64,000 nt of DNA from Eutreptiella sp. 'Long Island Sound 2002' (Eukaryota; Euglenozoa; Euglenophyceae; Eutreptiales; Eutreptiaceae). The notes below the pieces were generated by a model, which worked only from the letters and a program-made list of their open reading frames with translations, searched no databases and was not told the DNA's origin. A program made the position numbers and the translations under genes. This document shows positions 9,895 through 20,358 of the stretch, in pieces. Within the stretch, counting starts at the first letter, position 1. Each line of letters opens with the position of its first letter. The stretch lies in the NCBI GenBank assembly GCA_964036045.1, contig OZ038380.1, forward strand, positions 121,181,199-121,245,198, in the 5' to 3' direction.

Positions 9895-9908
9895 TGCGAG
9901 GCCTCGCA
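9895..9908. repeat. Palindrome TGCGAGGCCTCGCA, copy 3
   Basis: Identical palindrome. With one more matching base on each side it becomes the 16-bp palindrome TTGCGAGGCCTCGCAA. It lies 168 bp from copy 2. Confidence 0.85.
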
Positions 9909-10125
9909 AGGCGTTGCAGAAAAAGACATATTAACCTACACTTGGCACGATGAATAGTGGCATATCATTCCTTATGGAGACACCTTAGTACGCAGTAATA
10001 CAGCGGAGGCAAATTCGTTGCGACGTCCTAAAAAAAGTACCTTTTCTTACTGAAAAATCATTCATCAAAAATCAGGGCCAAAAAAACAGGGTGAATCAGT
10101 GAAATAAGCCACATCATTTCTCGGT

Positions 10126-10145
10126 ATTTTTTTTAAAAAAAACGG
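10126..10145. repeat. T8-A8 self-complementary tract
   Basis: A run of eight T followed directly by eight A, within CGGTATT...AACGG, can fold on itself. It may be a terminator-like or recombination-prone site; nothing indicates a function. Confidence 0.6.
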
Positions 10146-10204
10146 TAGAAAAGGGTACCTGTTTCGGCCGCCTAAGTCTTGATCACCACCTCATAGGGCC
10201 CATG

Positions 10205-10345
10205 CCTGCTTTGCGGTGCTGATTTGTGCTGTGCTGTGCCGTGCGGTGAATAATGGTGCCTTCCTGTGCCGTGCCGTGAATAATGGTGCTGTGCGGTGCG
10301 ATGCGGTGTGAAGTTGTGCTGTGCTTTGCCATGCCGTGCTAGGTT
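10205..10345. repeat. Degenerate GTGCTGTGCCGTGC minisatellite
   Basis: Short units of the type GTGCTGTGCCGTGCGGTG, twice followed by AATAATG, repeat imperfectly. Plus-strand readings are artefacts of the repeat. Confidence 0.7.
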
Positions 10346-10479
10346 CTACACACACAGACATACACAAGTACCTTTTCTTTCTTGTTTTTTCTGCTTTGTC
10401 TTGTTTTTCTTCTTGTTGTCTACCCCTTATGTCTTCTTCTGCCCTGCAGTGTCCCTTGGGCCCTCGTCTGAGATCACGG

Positions 10480-10760
10480 ATAGCATGCTGCTGCAGCAGC
10501 ACCACCAGCAAGCAGCAGCAGCACTAGCAGCAAGCAGCTGCAGATCCAGCAAAAGATGCAACACACACGGCGGCAGCAGCAGCTTCAGCGGCAGCAGCGG
10601 CAAGCAGACCTTGACGTCTCTTGGATCTCCTTGTATCTCTTCCGCTCCTTCTTCTCTTCCTTCACCTTCTTTCTCTCTTCATATTCTTCCCTCTTGGTCT
10701 TCTTCTCCTTCTTCTTCACTTGCTTCTTGTGTCGCCGTGCACACGCAGAGCAGACAAAAA
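10480..10760. repeat. CAG/CAA and polypyrimidine low complexity
   Basis: About 10,490-10,610 is rich in CAGCAG and CAGCAA triplets. About 10,620-10,740 is a TTCTTC-type polypyrimidine tract. I call no gene; Gln-rich and Ser/Leu-rich readings follow from composition. Confidence 0.65.
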
Positions 10761-10867
10761 AATACAGGCACCAATCTTAATCAAACGAACAAAATCCCGA
10801 ATGAAATTGAACAGTTGTCCATTGCATACCAGTACACCATTTTCTTCATATCGAAGGCTTCAGGATA

Positions 10868-11155
10868 GTGTCAGTGCGGCATCAGGATTGCGTCAGTATG
10901 GCGTCAGGATGCGTCACGATGGCCATCAGGATGCCGTCAGGATGAAGGGTAGTTTGGCGTCAGGATGGCGTCAGGTTGCGTCAGGATGCGGCAGGATGGC
11001 ATGAGCAAAACGTCAGGATGCATCCGGATGGCGTCAGTGAGCGTCAGGGTGGCATCAGGAGGGCATCAGAATATCATGATGGTGCGAGGATGGCGCCAGG
11101 ATAGCGTCAGGCTGGCGTCAGAATAGCGTCAGGATAGCGCCAGGATAGCGCCACC
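10868..11155. repeat. ~12-bp minisatellite, GGCGTCAGGATG
   Basis: Over twenty imperfect copies of GGCGTCAGGAT(G/A) occur head to tail. A short inverted-orientation remnant (CCTGACGCCATTCTGACGC) lies at about 11,430-11,455, so the array is flanked by an opposed copy. Confidence 0.8.
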
Positions 11156-11501
11156 GGGACCACATGGCATCTCAGGGGGTCAGTCGGGCCTCTTGGGCCG
11201 ATACTTACCCCAAATAGGTTACACAGAAAAGATAAAATGTTGTATAAGGTACAAACCTACTGAGATGTTTTGAACATCTTTCAGAAGGCTTTAAAGCAGC
11301 AGATGCCGAAAACTGATTTTCCAACATAAAATGTCTTTGCGTTCTGACATAATGATGGTTTAAGTGAATAGCTAGCAGCGAGGAAGCCAACTGGTAATCC
11401 CAAACCCCACATCCTGACGTCATCTTGACTCTGTCCTGACGCCATTCTGACGCGATTCCACATGCTTTTGCATCGCAGGGCCCGAATCAAATCAGGGAAA
11501 G

Positions 11502-11526
11502 TTTTATCGCCAACATTTTTTGTTGG
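11502..11526. repeat. Hairpin, TCGCCAAC / GTTGGCGA arms
   Basis: Perfect 8-bp arms with a 7-nt ATTTTTT loop. Related in sequence to the hairpin at 13,441. Confidence 0.75.
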
Positions 11527-11578
11527 CGACGGACCCAATCACGTTCCGCTTCTGAGAATTCGGAGATTTCACTCTCTG

Positions 11579-12350
11579 CTAATTGTATTTGTTGGCCATT
11601 GTTTTTTGCAGGTGACTCATAGCCCTATGTGCAGGAGCATGCAGCTCCTCACGGTTTTGGAAATAATGCACCGCGCCTTGGGCAACTGCCCTTGGGTCAG
11701 CTAGGGGAGGTTCTTTAGCACGGTTGGGCGTAGCACAGAAAAATTCATTGGGCGTATAACCTGAAGGACCTGTAGTCTCATGCCATGCCAGTACCACGGC
11801 TGGCAAAGCCAGCACCCAATTAGTGCCCTTTTTCCAAGTGAGGGCTCTAGCACTGCTTGCGCTGCTTGCCAGTATTTTCGGCTCTACCATTGCCTTGGAC
11901 CCTACCGGCAGGACACATTTTTTGGCAATCAGTGTCCACTTTGAGGCCCACACCGGGCCACCCGCAGGACACATCGTTGAGCGGACACCAATTGTAGAAC
12001 AAACGCTTTGGAAATATTGGCTCACAAATTGTGGGCCCTGGTCGGAGCATATCTCATCAGGGGATCCGAACCCATGTACTCAACGGTCCATCATTAAATG
12101 AACGGCTCTTTGCCCCGGTAGCCCCTCATCCTTGTCTTCGTGGCAATTTAGGAATAGGATGGCGATGAGATAGCCCAAAGCGAGCATACACATAGGAGCA
12201 TTTGATTATACTCCTCTCGATCCTGACAGATACCGGGGTAGTGAAACACATCAAGGGCTACTGCGCTTGGTGTCATGCTTGTGAAAGGCAAAAGAGGTCC
12301 CAGTTTGGCCTTGCAGTTGGACTGCTTTGTACAATCCCTCAATTTCCGCA
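11579..12350 (-). pseudogene. Element B: integrase, decayed
   Basis: Minus-strand fragments in several frames give an integrase of Ty3/gypsy type. The reading VSQYFQSVCSTIGVRST is the usual block after the second catalytic Asp. The C-terminal part reads ALPAVVLAWHETTGPSGYTP followed by NEFFCATPNRAKEPPL, matching the region where integrases carry the conserved T/S-G-x-S/T-P-x-E/F motif. Upstream (about 12,200-12,350) a Cys-containing segment could be the zinc-binding HHCC remnant. Stops and frameshifts break the coding capacity. It follows RNase H in the order expected for Ty3/gypsy. Confidence 0.65.
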
Positions 12351-13243
12351 CCCTGGTTTCTTTTCTTTCCAGTGTTTTCCATCACTGGAAGTAGTTAGGT
12401 AAAGTGCATCATGGTTTTCTGCAACGGAATGGTAAACTGGAGGCGTAGGGACACACCACCGTCCATTACGGACAAGTCTATTGTTCACCAACCTCACTTC
12501 GTCAGGGAAGTTGCCATTCAAGGCATCTTCCCACCATTTTTGTTGGCGATCACTATCCTCCAGTCCTCGAAGCTTTATATTTTGCTTCGCCCCCCCCCCC
12601 CCCACTGAAGCCGAGGTCAGAGGTGGTGAAACACATTGGTGCACCCCAATAGCCCCAGGCACCGCGTTAAAGCGGGACCTGGTAACAACAGGCGCCACAC
12701 TCGCCCTAAGCATACAGGGGCGGACCAAGACTTCGTCCTTCTCGGCGACCATCAGGTCCCGCTCGTCTGCGTCTGCTTGGGCCGTCCTATGTATGGACAC
12801 ATCGTTCAAAGCCAGGTTAGCAGGGTACGCCCAACGGGACAGAAAAACCCCCAAGGGGTTTCACGGGCCCCGGGGTGTACACCACAGTGCGGTCAAATTT
12901 AGAAAAACAATTGAAGCAAAAGTGCTTGGCGTCGGGAGGTACCCCCCACAGTTTTGAGGTCCTCCGCAGCCCAACGTTCCGGGCTATGGTGGTCCATAGG
13001 GACCTTTACTGGCACCCAACTATGCCATTTGGGAAGTGCTGCGACTATGGCATAGCACTGTTCTTCCCGTGGGCTCGAATCCAATTGGCTGCCTGACAAT
13101 TTACGTGAGAAAAAGGCAAGGGGGCGGAGGGCGCCATCACTACCTTCCTGTTGTATGGCCGTGCCCACCGTCCAATTACTGGCGTCCGACAAGACGACAA
13201 AGTCCTCATCCCCATTGGCTAGTTGTAGGGGAACAATATCCAT
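12339..13243 (-). pseudogene. Element B: RNase H and linker, decayed
   Basis: The reading FVVLSDASNWTVGTAIQQEG carries the first RNase H Asp (SDAS). RPLAFFSRKLSGSQLDSSPR and EEQCYAIVAAL supply the conserved F-x-S-R-K-L block and the catalytic Glu helix. A later fragment reads LSRWAYPANLALNDVSIH, equivalent to the end of the RNase H domain of element C (LSRWAYPASEAYSEVSFHGT), so B and C belong to related lineages. The linker runs in a shifted frame to 12,339 and has a G/C homopolymer near 12,588-12,603. Confidence 0.75.
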
Positions 13244-14110
13244 GATAGCAGGGTTGAGCTTCCAACTGGCTTCATTGGCCCAAGGGTCTCACGTTAGACC
13301 TTATGCGTAGGCAAGTGTTCTAACATATTCATCAAAGGAGTGCCTATGGAGGTGTAGTTTTGGACAAACCCAGAATAACATTTGACAAGCCCCAAAAAAA
13401 CCCAGGGCTTACGAACATTGTCCGGTTTTGTTCAACGTACAAGCGCCAACATTTTCATTGGCGCTGGGAGACGTGTGCCATTTTACAGCTCATGGCCACA
13501 AAACTCAGCCGAACCAGCAAAGTAAACGGTTTTATTAACCAAAGCAACCACCCCCTCCCTCTGTAGCCTATCCAACATGGCAGGCACATCACGGTTGTGC
13601 TCAGCCAAGAGTTCTTCCTCCTTATCACTAGAGGAACCACCAATTATATCATCAAAATACTTGCGCACAATCCAACCCCGCAAAAACTGGTCCATGACCC
13701 GTTGAAAAATTGCGGGGCCGTCCTGAATACCAACAGGCATAACATGCCATTTGTATCTTTTAGCCCCGAAATTCATGGCGATTTGAGCCCGGGACTCAGG
13801 GGGAGGAAGTATTTTGTGGAAGCCCTTACTCAAGTCCACAAGAGCGAAGGGTTTATGTTTGGATTGCTTCTCCAAAATATTGTGGAAGAGGGGGAGGAGC
13901 TGCATGTCGTGCAAGGTAGCCTCATTGAGTTGTCGGTAATCTACAGCGAGGCGCCATTTTCCTCTCCCTTTCTTGGGCCAAACTAACCGGTTGGACGCCC
14001 ATTCGGAGCCAAGACACGGCTACATCCAGCTCAGAGCCTAAGACCCTTCTCCAATATCTCTTGCTCCGCCACGGCGCGTTCCTGCAACTCTACCAGTTGC
14101 CTTTTGCAAA
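13244..14110 (-). pseudogene. Element B: reverse transcriptase, decayed
   Basis: The RT reading begins near 14,110 with QLVELQERAVAEQEILEKG, then SEWASNRLVWPKKGRGKWRL, AVDYRQLNEATLHDMQLLP, FALVDLSKGFHKILPPPESR, WHVMPVGIQDGPAIFQRVMD and the active site YFDDI at about 13,640-13,655. These are RT motifs in canonical order, with YFDD in place of Y-x-DD. An in-frame stop near 14,030 and disruption at 13,482 break it. Beyond 13,482 the connection region (GFVQNYTSIGTPLMNMLEHL) is recognisable in another frame. A short hairpin lies at 13,441-13,464 within the former coding sequence. Confidence 0.85.
13441..13464. repeat. Hairpin, AGCGCCAA / TTGGCGCT arms
   Basis: Perfect 8-bp arms with an 8-nt CATTTTCA loop, inside the former RT reading frame of element B. 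Confidence 0.8.
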
Positions 14111-17100
14111 CCTAGAGCGTTGCACTCGCTTTCGATTGGACCGGGTAAGGGACACGTAAACCCCAATAGGCACGCGTGGAGCAAGTAACAAATATCTCAA
14201 ACAAGTTCAACACTCCAAGTTGAAACTCAACTAGTATCGAAGCATTCTAAATAAAAGCAAATTAGCAAACATTTAATATACAAATATATCAAATGCACAT
14301 GCACAAACAAACACAATGTTCAATGTCATTTCCTACCTTAAACCTTTTGACTTTGTTGATCATGGTTTGTTACCTCTTAACCTTTCTATGTTAGAAGAAG
14401 GGAGGAGAGGAATCAATACTCTTGGTTTGTTAATCACCCAACCTTGTTCTACTCTCGTTGGACACTTTGAATGAAGTCAGGAAGAGGATAAAGAGACAAG
14501 GCACAAATTGACACCAATTGCACAAACGAAACATGTGAGCATTTGCAGGATGGGGGTCAATTTCAGAAATTCAGATTTGATAATGTGAGATCGTAAGATT
14601 CGTTCACCATTGAAAAGAAAAAATTGAAATCAGAAATCCCAAAATTCATTAGCGATCGAAGATCTCTCATTAAATCCCAAATTTCAATAGCGACCGAAGA
14701 TCGCGCATGAGACTCACAAGTGTGCCCCTGTGCGATTTCAGTGCTAAGCTTGAGGCCATTGCACTCCCCTCATAAGCTATTGCAACCTGAAAGGCAATGG
14801 CTGAAAGGTTAACTGATAGCCTTAAGCTTATGGCAGGGGTGTTTCCTACTTCAATCACACCCACACCCATTTCAACGCCTCAACGCGCATTGAAGTGGGC
14901 CGGAGCAAGGGGCGGGCTAGACAAAGGTCATACAAGTGCCTTGGCACAAGGAGGCACCCTCACATGTGAGAGGAAAGCCGCCCAAAGCATGTCATGACGC
15001 ACCACAGGCGTCAAGGTAAAAGGCAAAGACTACAAATGCAGGGGAAAAGGGCCACAATGCAGGATGCAGGGAGAATTATGGGTTGAGGGACACAATGCAA
15101 AACAATTGGGGAGCGAGAAGACTTTTTTTTGCTTTTTTCTTTGTGTTATTTTTGTTTTTTTTTTTTTGCACGAAGACGACCAGCCTTCCAAATTTTTTCT
15201 TTTTTCAGCGGCTCTTTTGGACCACGTGCGAGCCGGAACGAAACTGATGTCATCGTTGCTTCAGGCACCCCTTTTGCATGGTTATGGATGCTGACGGTTT
15301 CTTCCAACTCCACGTAATGATCGCACGGCAGCCAATTAGGGGGGCTGGTCATGAACCATATTCCTCTGTGGGGGGGAGAAAAATTACTAATACCACACTA
15401 CAACGCCACTAATCAACAACAACAAATGTGATAGGAGGATGTATGTCGAAACATTTTATACCAGATAAACCTAACCATTGACTTCACGTTTCATCAAGGG
15501 CGCACCTTTCGAATAACTATGCCCACACACATGTAACATGCGTTGCATGTCTAGTTAGTGACACAACCACCAAGCGGACAGGTCCACTAGCTTCAATACC
15601 TTCAAACGAAAACAACCATGAAGGCATCAGAATTCACATGGTGCTACCTCCCAAAAATTAGCTCTTCACAACCATCCTAAGGGAAAGGGAGCGAGTAGGG
15701 GTAGGAAAGTAGGGGGGGTAGATTCCACACCCCAAGCAACGCCTCCTCTTTTTGGCGCTACGCGCCTCAAGTGGGCCGGAGCTTGATGGTAGGCGTGGAG
15801 CCAGGGTGCAAAGAAAACACGGGGAAAGGGGTGTGTTATGCCCTTGACCAACTCACAAAAATGGATCAGTAAGCCCATCCCAAGGCAATGGAGGATTAGA
15901 GAAGGTCATCCCGAGAACATGGTATGAGCGGCCCCCTTGACGCGCCACGTCTCAAAAAGGCCGGTGCCCTGCGTCCGGGTACCCGACGCAACCAGAGGAC
16001 ACAAGACAATTGACAAACGCGCACGACTATGGAACTCTCCATACCTCAATGGATTGAAGATAGAGGGTAAGGGGGGGGGGCAAGGTGTGCACTTGCTACT
16101 TGATCAAAAACACCGGGGCCAAGGTGTCGCTGGGAGGAATCCACGATGGGACATTCACGCCTATGCCATCCCCAACTCCCATTGTAGGCCATTGAACCCA
16201 CAAGAGTATGGCGGACCACCCTGGTACAGCAATAACCTATGACCATTTCAGCCACCAATACTACAAGGTGTCACAGCCCACCATGTAGTGTTACCCAGGG
16301 AAGGGGGGAGGGGGATGGGTGGATCTACTTTTTTCGCTCCCAATACCATAAGCAACCCCACAACAAATCCCCAACAAACGGCAGCACGCAAGACCCCACC
16401 ATAGCACTTATCAAATTCCAATCTGTATGTCTATGTCGGGGGAGTTGATGGTGGGGGGGGGGGGTTGACGTATTCCTATGTTTTGTAGTGACACACCACA
16501 AACGTGAAAAAATGACGGACCACTAAGAAGGTTGGTTCCCATGCCCCCATCGGCACATCACTACGTGAGGTTCCCAGCACAATCCCCAACCAGGAATGTA
16601 ACCTCAACCTTCGGTTCAACACCAACGTACTACAAGCATTATACCATCGGGGAAACAAGGTGCCAGGCAACAACCTAAAAAGTCCAAACAGACGGGACTA
16701 TGCCCAGTCAATCCAAACGACACGGCACTATGTGGAGTATGCGGGTCATCAGCCCGGTCTCACACTGAATGAGGATGGGCCCCCCAAGCGACAGGCGGTG
16801 CTCAGGCGCATGTCGCAATGCAGCAAACCCTTACAACAATTTCGGGACGGTTACACTTCGGGGTGGACGAGGCCCCCTTCCTTGCAGGCTGAACTTAATG
16901 GCAGCCAATGTGACATGGAAACAATCCTTGACACTCTAGACACTCACGACACGTCATGAATTCACCGCACTGCACGGAACTCACCACACTTACTGCACGG
17001 ATCAACAAATTGCCAATTAATTAATGCCTGCACAAGCGTTGCACCGTAAAATTGTGGTGGAAGATGGTGTAAAATTGCTCGAAAAGAGAAATAAAGAGAG

Positions 17101-17880
17101 GAGCCATTCACTCAGAGGTGATATCATGCAAACACATGGGGTAATAAATGCACACCATTTGTGAATCAGTTGTATTGTGTGTGACCATGTGGGGTGGAGG
17201 GGGTAGAACAACTAAAAAACAAAACATGTCAGGTTTTCGGCCTGCACCTAACTGGAATAGTTACCTCTATTACAGTACCGGCGCTTCGCAGCGCCCCCCC
17301 TCACTTACCCTGCCCTACAGGCAGAGAAACGGGGATACTAACCCGGGATATACCTGGCCCACTGACTCCAGGGAACGTGTGATTGAATATTCAAAGTACG
17401 GGAAGGGGGGGGATACTGAAAACGCAATTACCACGAACACTCCGTTTAAGGAAAAAGAACAAAGTCAAGGTCGCATGTCGCATCCCGAAGGTTGGGGGTA
17501 AGACTAGGTACCCTTTTGTCCCCGAAAATGTCCCCTTTCCGGAAGAAAATGAACGGAGGCAGTAAATTGACCCGTGGGTATCCACCAATACTAAGTGTTG
17601 ACTCCCACGCATACGGGGAGGGCGGAGTAGGTCTGGAGACATTTGAGGGGGGAAAAGGCAATGTTCCCCTGTACTCCCACACCCCGAGCGACGCCACTGC
17701 CGGAATGGAACCGGAGGGCCGGGGCCCAGGGTGTGGAGATGTAGTTTATTGAGAAACTCAAGGGAAAAAAAGTGGTTGTGGTTCGTGTTTCATGTAATTT
17801 TGTAGTTTGTTCAGTTGGCTTGATAAAACCTTTGGAAAATCATGGTGTGTTTGTTGGTTTCTTGTGATTTGTTCAAAAGT
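14111..17880. other. No supported gene
   Basis: About 14,170-14,720 is AT-rich. Poly-T tracts lie at 15,121-15,170, and an imperfect short duplication (AGCGATCGAAGATC / AGCGACCGAAGATC) at about 14,650 and 14,685. Open frames here are short, have no recognisable domain and do not agree between strands. If elements B and D are halves of one element, this is part of the sequence that split it. Confidence 0.5.
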
Positions 17881-17907
17881 TGGAGAAACGGGGGGGTCTC
17901 AGGCGCC

Positions 17908-18300
17908 CATGGCAAGCACCCACTTGAAAAGCGGCTTAGAAGCGCCCACTGTAAGCGCGTTTGAAGCACGCGCTTGGGGAGTGCATCTCAGGCGCCACTG
18001 CAAGCGCCCACTGGAAGGGCGCCTTCACAGCGCACATTGCAAGCGCCAACGTGAAGAGCGCCTTTCAAGCGCCCACTGCAAGCGCCCACTTGGGGAGCGC
18101 ATCTCAAGCGCCCACTGCAAGAGCCCACTGGGAGAGCGCCTTCAAAGCGCCCACTGCAAGCACCCACGTGCAGAGCACCTTTGAAGCGCCAACTGCAATC
18201 GCCCACGTGAAGAGCGCCTTTGAAGCGCCCACTTGGGGAGCGCAACTCAAGCGCCCAATGCAAGCGCCCACGTGAAGAACGCCCAGCACATGGCACTCAT
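17908..18300. repeat. 39-bp minisatellite
   Basis: About nine units of 39 bp share the scheme CCCACTGCAAGCGCCCAC, a variable GTGAAGAGCGCC or TTGGGGAGCGCA block, and CAAGCG. Some units are shortened to ~26 bp. Because 39 is a multiple of three, repeated open readings arise on both strands without implying a protein. Confidence 0.85.
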
Positions 18301-19050
18301 AAGGCGCCTCAGAGGGTTATGCTTCACAAATCAAGCATACAAAACAAGAGGGAAAGTATGGTTGGCAACCCCGATTAGCCCCATGTGACCCAACCAAGTG
18401 AGGGTGGGGTTCGTTTTGAGATCATTCAAAATCAGGTTTTTCCCCACCACCCAATAACACCACGAGTGGTGTGGGGGCTTAGAGGAGGGCTCGAGATATC
18501 ATATAATAAAAGATGTCAAAAAAATCCAATCTTAAGTGTCTTCTCCTCTTTCAAAGCATTTTGTGCCTAAATAAATTTTTGAAGACCCCATAGGGCCACC
18601 AATAGAAGCAAAAGAATTCAAAAAGGAAACAAAGGTGGCTCTTCTCCCTTAAAGTGAGACCAACTGAAGCCCAAGACAAGGGACTTGTATTTTTCAAGAA
18701 GGAAGAAAATACTCATTATTTGAAGGCCACCACTCCAAGCTCAAAAAGCCTGTCTGAGTGATTTTTTCTAGTCCCCAAAAGTCACCAAAACAAGGAAAAA
18801 GTCCAAAAAGAAAGCAGAGGTGCCTCTCCTCACTTAACAGTGAGGGCAAAGAAGCCCAAAAATAGGTACTTGTTTCGAGGGGAGGGGACGATGCAATTCA
18901 CATCCAAGTAGATTCATCAACGGGTGGGAGGGAGGGGTACTCAAACAGGTGAAGAAAGCTTAAAAAAAAACACTCCTCTCACTCTTCCCTACAAGCGCCC
19001 AAGCGAGCGCTCTTCAAGCGCCATGTGAGCGCTTCCGAAGGTTCTGCAGA
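18301..19050. other. No supported gene
   Basis: A-rich intergenic sequence. Two related blocks about 180 bp apart contain GTGGCTCTTCTCCCTTAAAGTG and GTGCCTCTCCTCACTTAACAG-like text (about 18,632 and 18,811), suggesting an old duplication. Confidence 0.45.
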
Positions 19051-19450
19051 ATTCATTGAAGGCGTCGTCGAACGCGTTTGCAACAAACTCGACGAACGCG
19101 TTTTGCGACGCGTTCTCCGAGCTTCATTGAAAGTGTCCTCGAACGCATGGGCAGCAAACTCGACAAACGCATTTTGCGACACGTTCTCCAAGCGTCACTG
19201 AAGGCGTCGTCGAACGCGTTTGCACCAAACTCGACGAACGCGTTTCGCAAGCGTTCTCCAAGCCTCATGTGACGCGTTAACGGAAATTAACAAAAGCTCT
19301 TGCACCAAAGTTGACAAACTCGATGTCCAACGCGTTCTGCAAGCCTCATGTGACATTTTGGATCATGTTCGCACCAAAGTTGACGAATGTGTTTCCAACA
19401 GATTCTCCAAGCCTCATGTGAAGCAATTTGGAACGTATTTGCACCAACGT
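19050..19450. repeat. ~71-bp tandem repeat
   Basis: The block GAAGGCGTCGTCGAACGCG recurs in variants at 19,058, 19,129 and 19,200, then as GTGACGCGTT at 19,271: a period of 71 bp. Later units (about 19,352 and 19,420) drift to 81 and 68 bp. Each unit contains CAAACTCGACGAACGCG and GCGTTCTCCAAGCCTCA-like segments. About six units. Confidence 0.8.
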
Positions 19451-20358
19451 GGAGTAATGGGCTTTCAAAAATGACTCCACAAGAATGCGGAGGAGGCACG
19501 CAGGGAGGACTTATGGAGAATGCCTCCAAAAGATGGCAAACGCCGAGTATGCCTCCAAGAGCTTGCAATTAGGGTGGTCTCCACAAATGCACAAGCGGCA
19601 AGGTACCAATATTTTGCAAGCCGCCACAATGAAAGACGCCACATATGAAGGCATGAAGGCACAGTAAATGCAATCGGTTGCAACGGACGGGTTAAGAAGA
19701 ATGCTTCTCGCAAAAAAATACTTCGGAGTGATGCCCAGAGCAGTCCCGTATCCAAGCTCTTCCAGGGTATGACAGTTTTGCAACTCTACCAGCTGAAAGC
19801 CACACTGTTTTCCCGGATCCTGAAATGACATGTAACAGAGCAAGGACACGGAGAGCCTCAAATCCTTCAACGATGGGACTGGTGTCCAAATGTAAGTGCA
19901 CGTTTCGGCAGCCGAGCTGAAACTGTCATAGTCCCTTTACATGTCCTAAAAAGGAAATGCACTTGCAATGCTTTACCTATCTTACCATTGTCTCAAATCT
20001 GAACTAGCAACGTATCCCAAACCAACAATGTCGCAACTTTTATAGTATTCTAAAATCAAGATTACTTTATCCGTAATCCGAAATCTCGCTTTGAATCTCG
20101 ACTTACAACTAACTCTTGCTCACTGCGGGCGCCCATCTTAGTGTGCACGCGCTCCGGAACGCTCCTGTTACAAAACCTAGATTCCCATCCCAATAGGTCA
20201 AGAGGTCACGAGGTTAAGGGTTAATTAGCCGACTCTTTCTTGGTCTATTGCAGTTCCCCCACCAACCTTATATGCTACATGGACTTGGGTTTAGCATTTG
20301 GATATAGGTCACATTTAGTGAAACCCAGAAGCTCTGTGCCACGGACTTTAGGATGTTT
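19451..20358. other. No supported gene
   Basis: Sequence between the 71-bp repeat and element D. A 14-bp match to element B (TGCAACTCTACCAG) lies at 19,779-19,792. No domain seen in short frames. Confidence 0.45.

Larger units (their letters stand above)
9049..10120. other. No supported gene
   Basis: Short open frames on both strands have no recognisable features. The stretch holds two of the three GAGGCCTC palindromes. Confidence 0.5.

Noticed and set aside
10296-10868. Plus-strand 190-codon ORF with Ser/Phe/Leu-rich sequence
   Set aside because: Encoded by CAG/CAA and TTC low-complexity tracts. No conserved motif.
17988-18296. Overlapping ORFs in the 39-bp minisatellite
   Set aside because: The repeat length is a multiple of three and readings are periodic on both strands.
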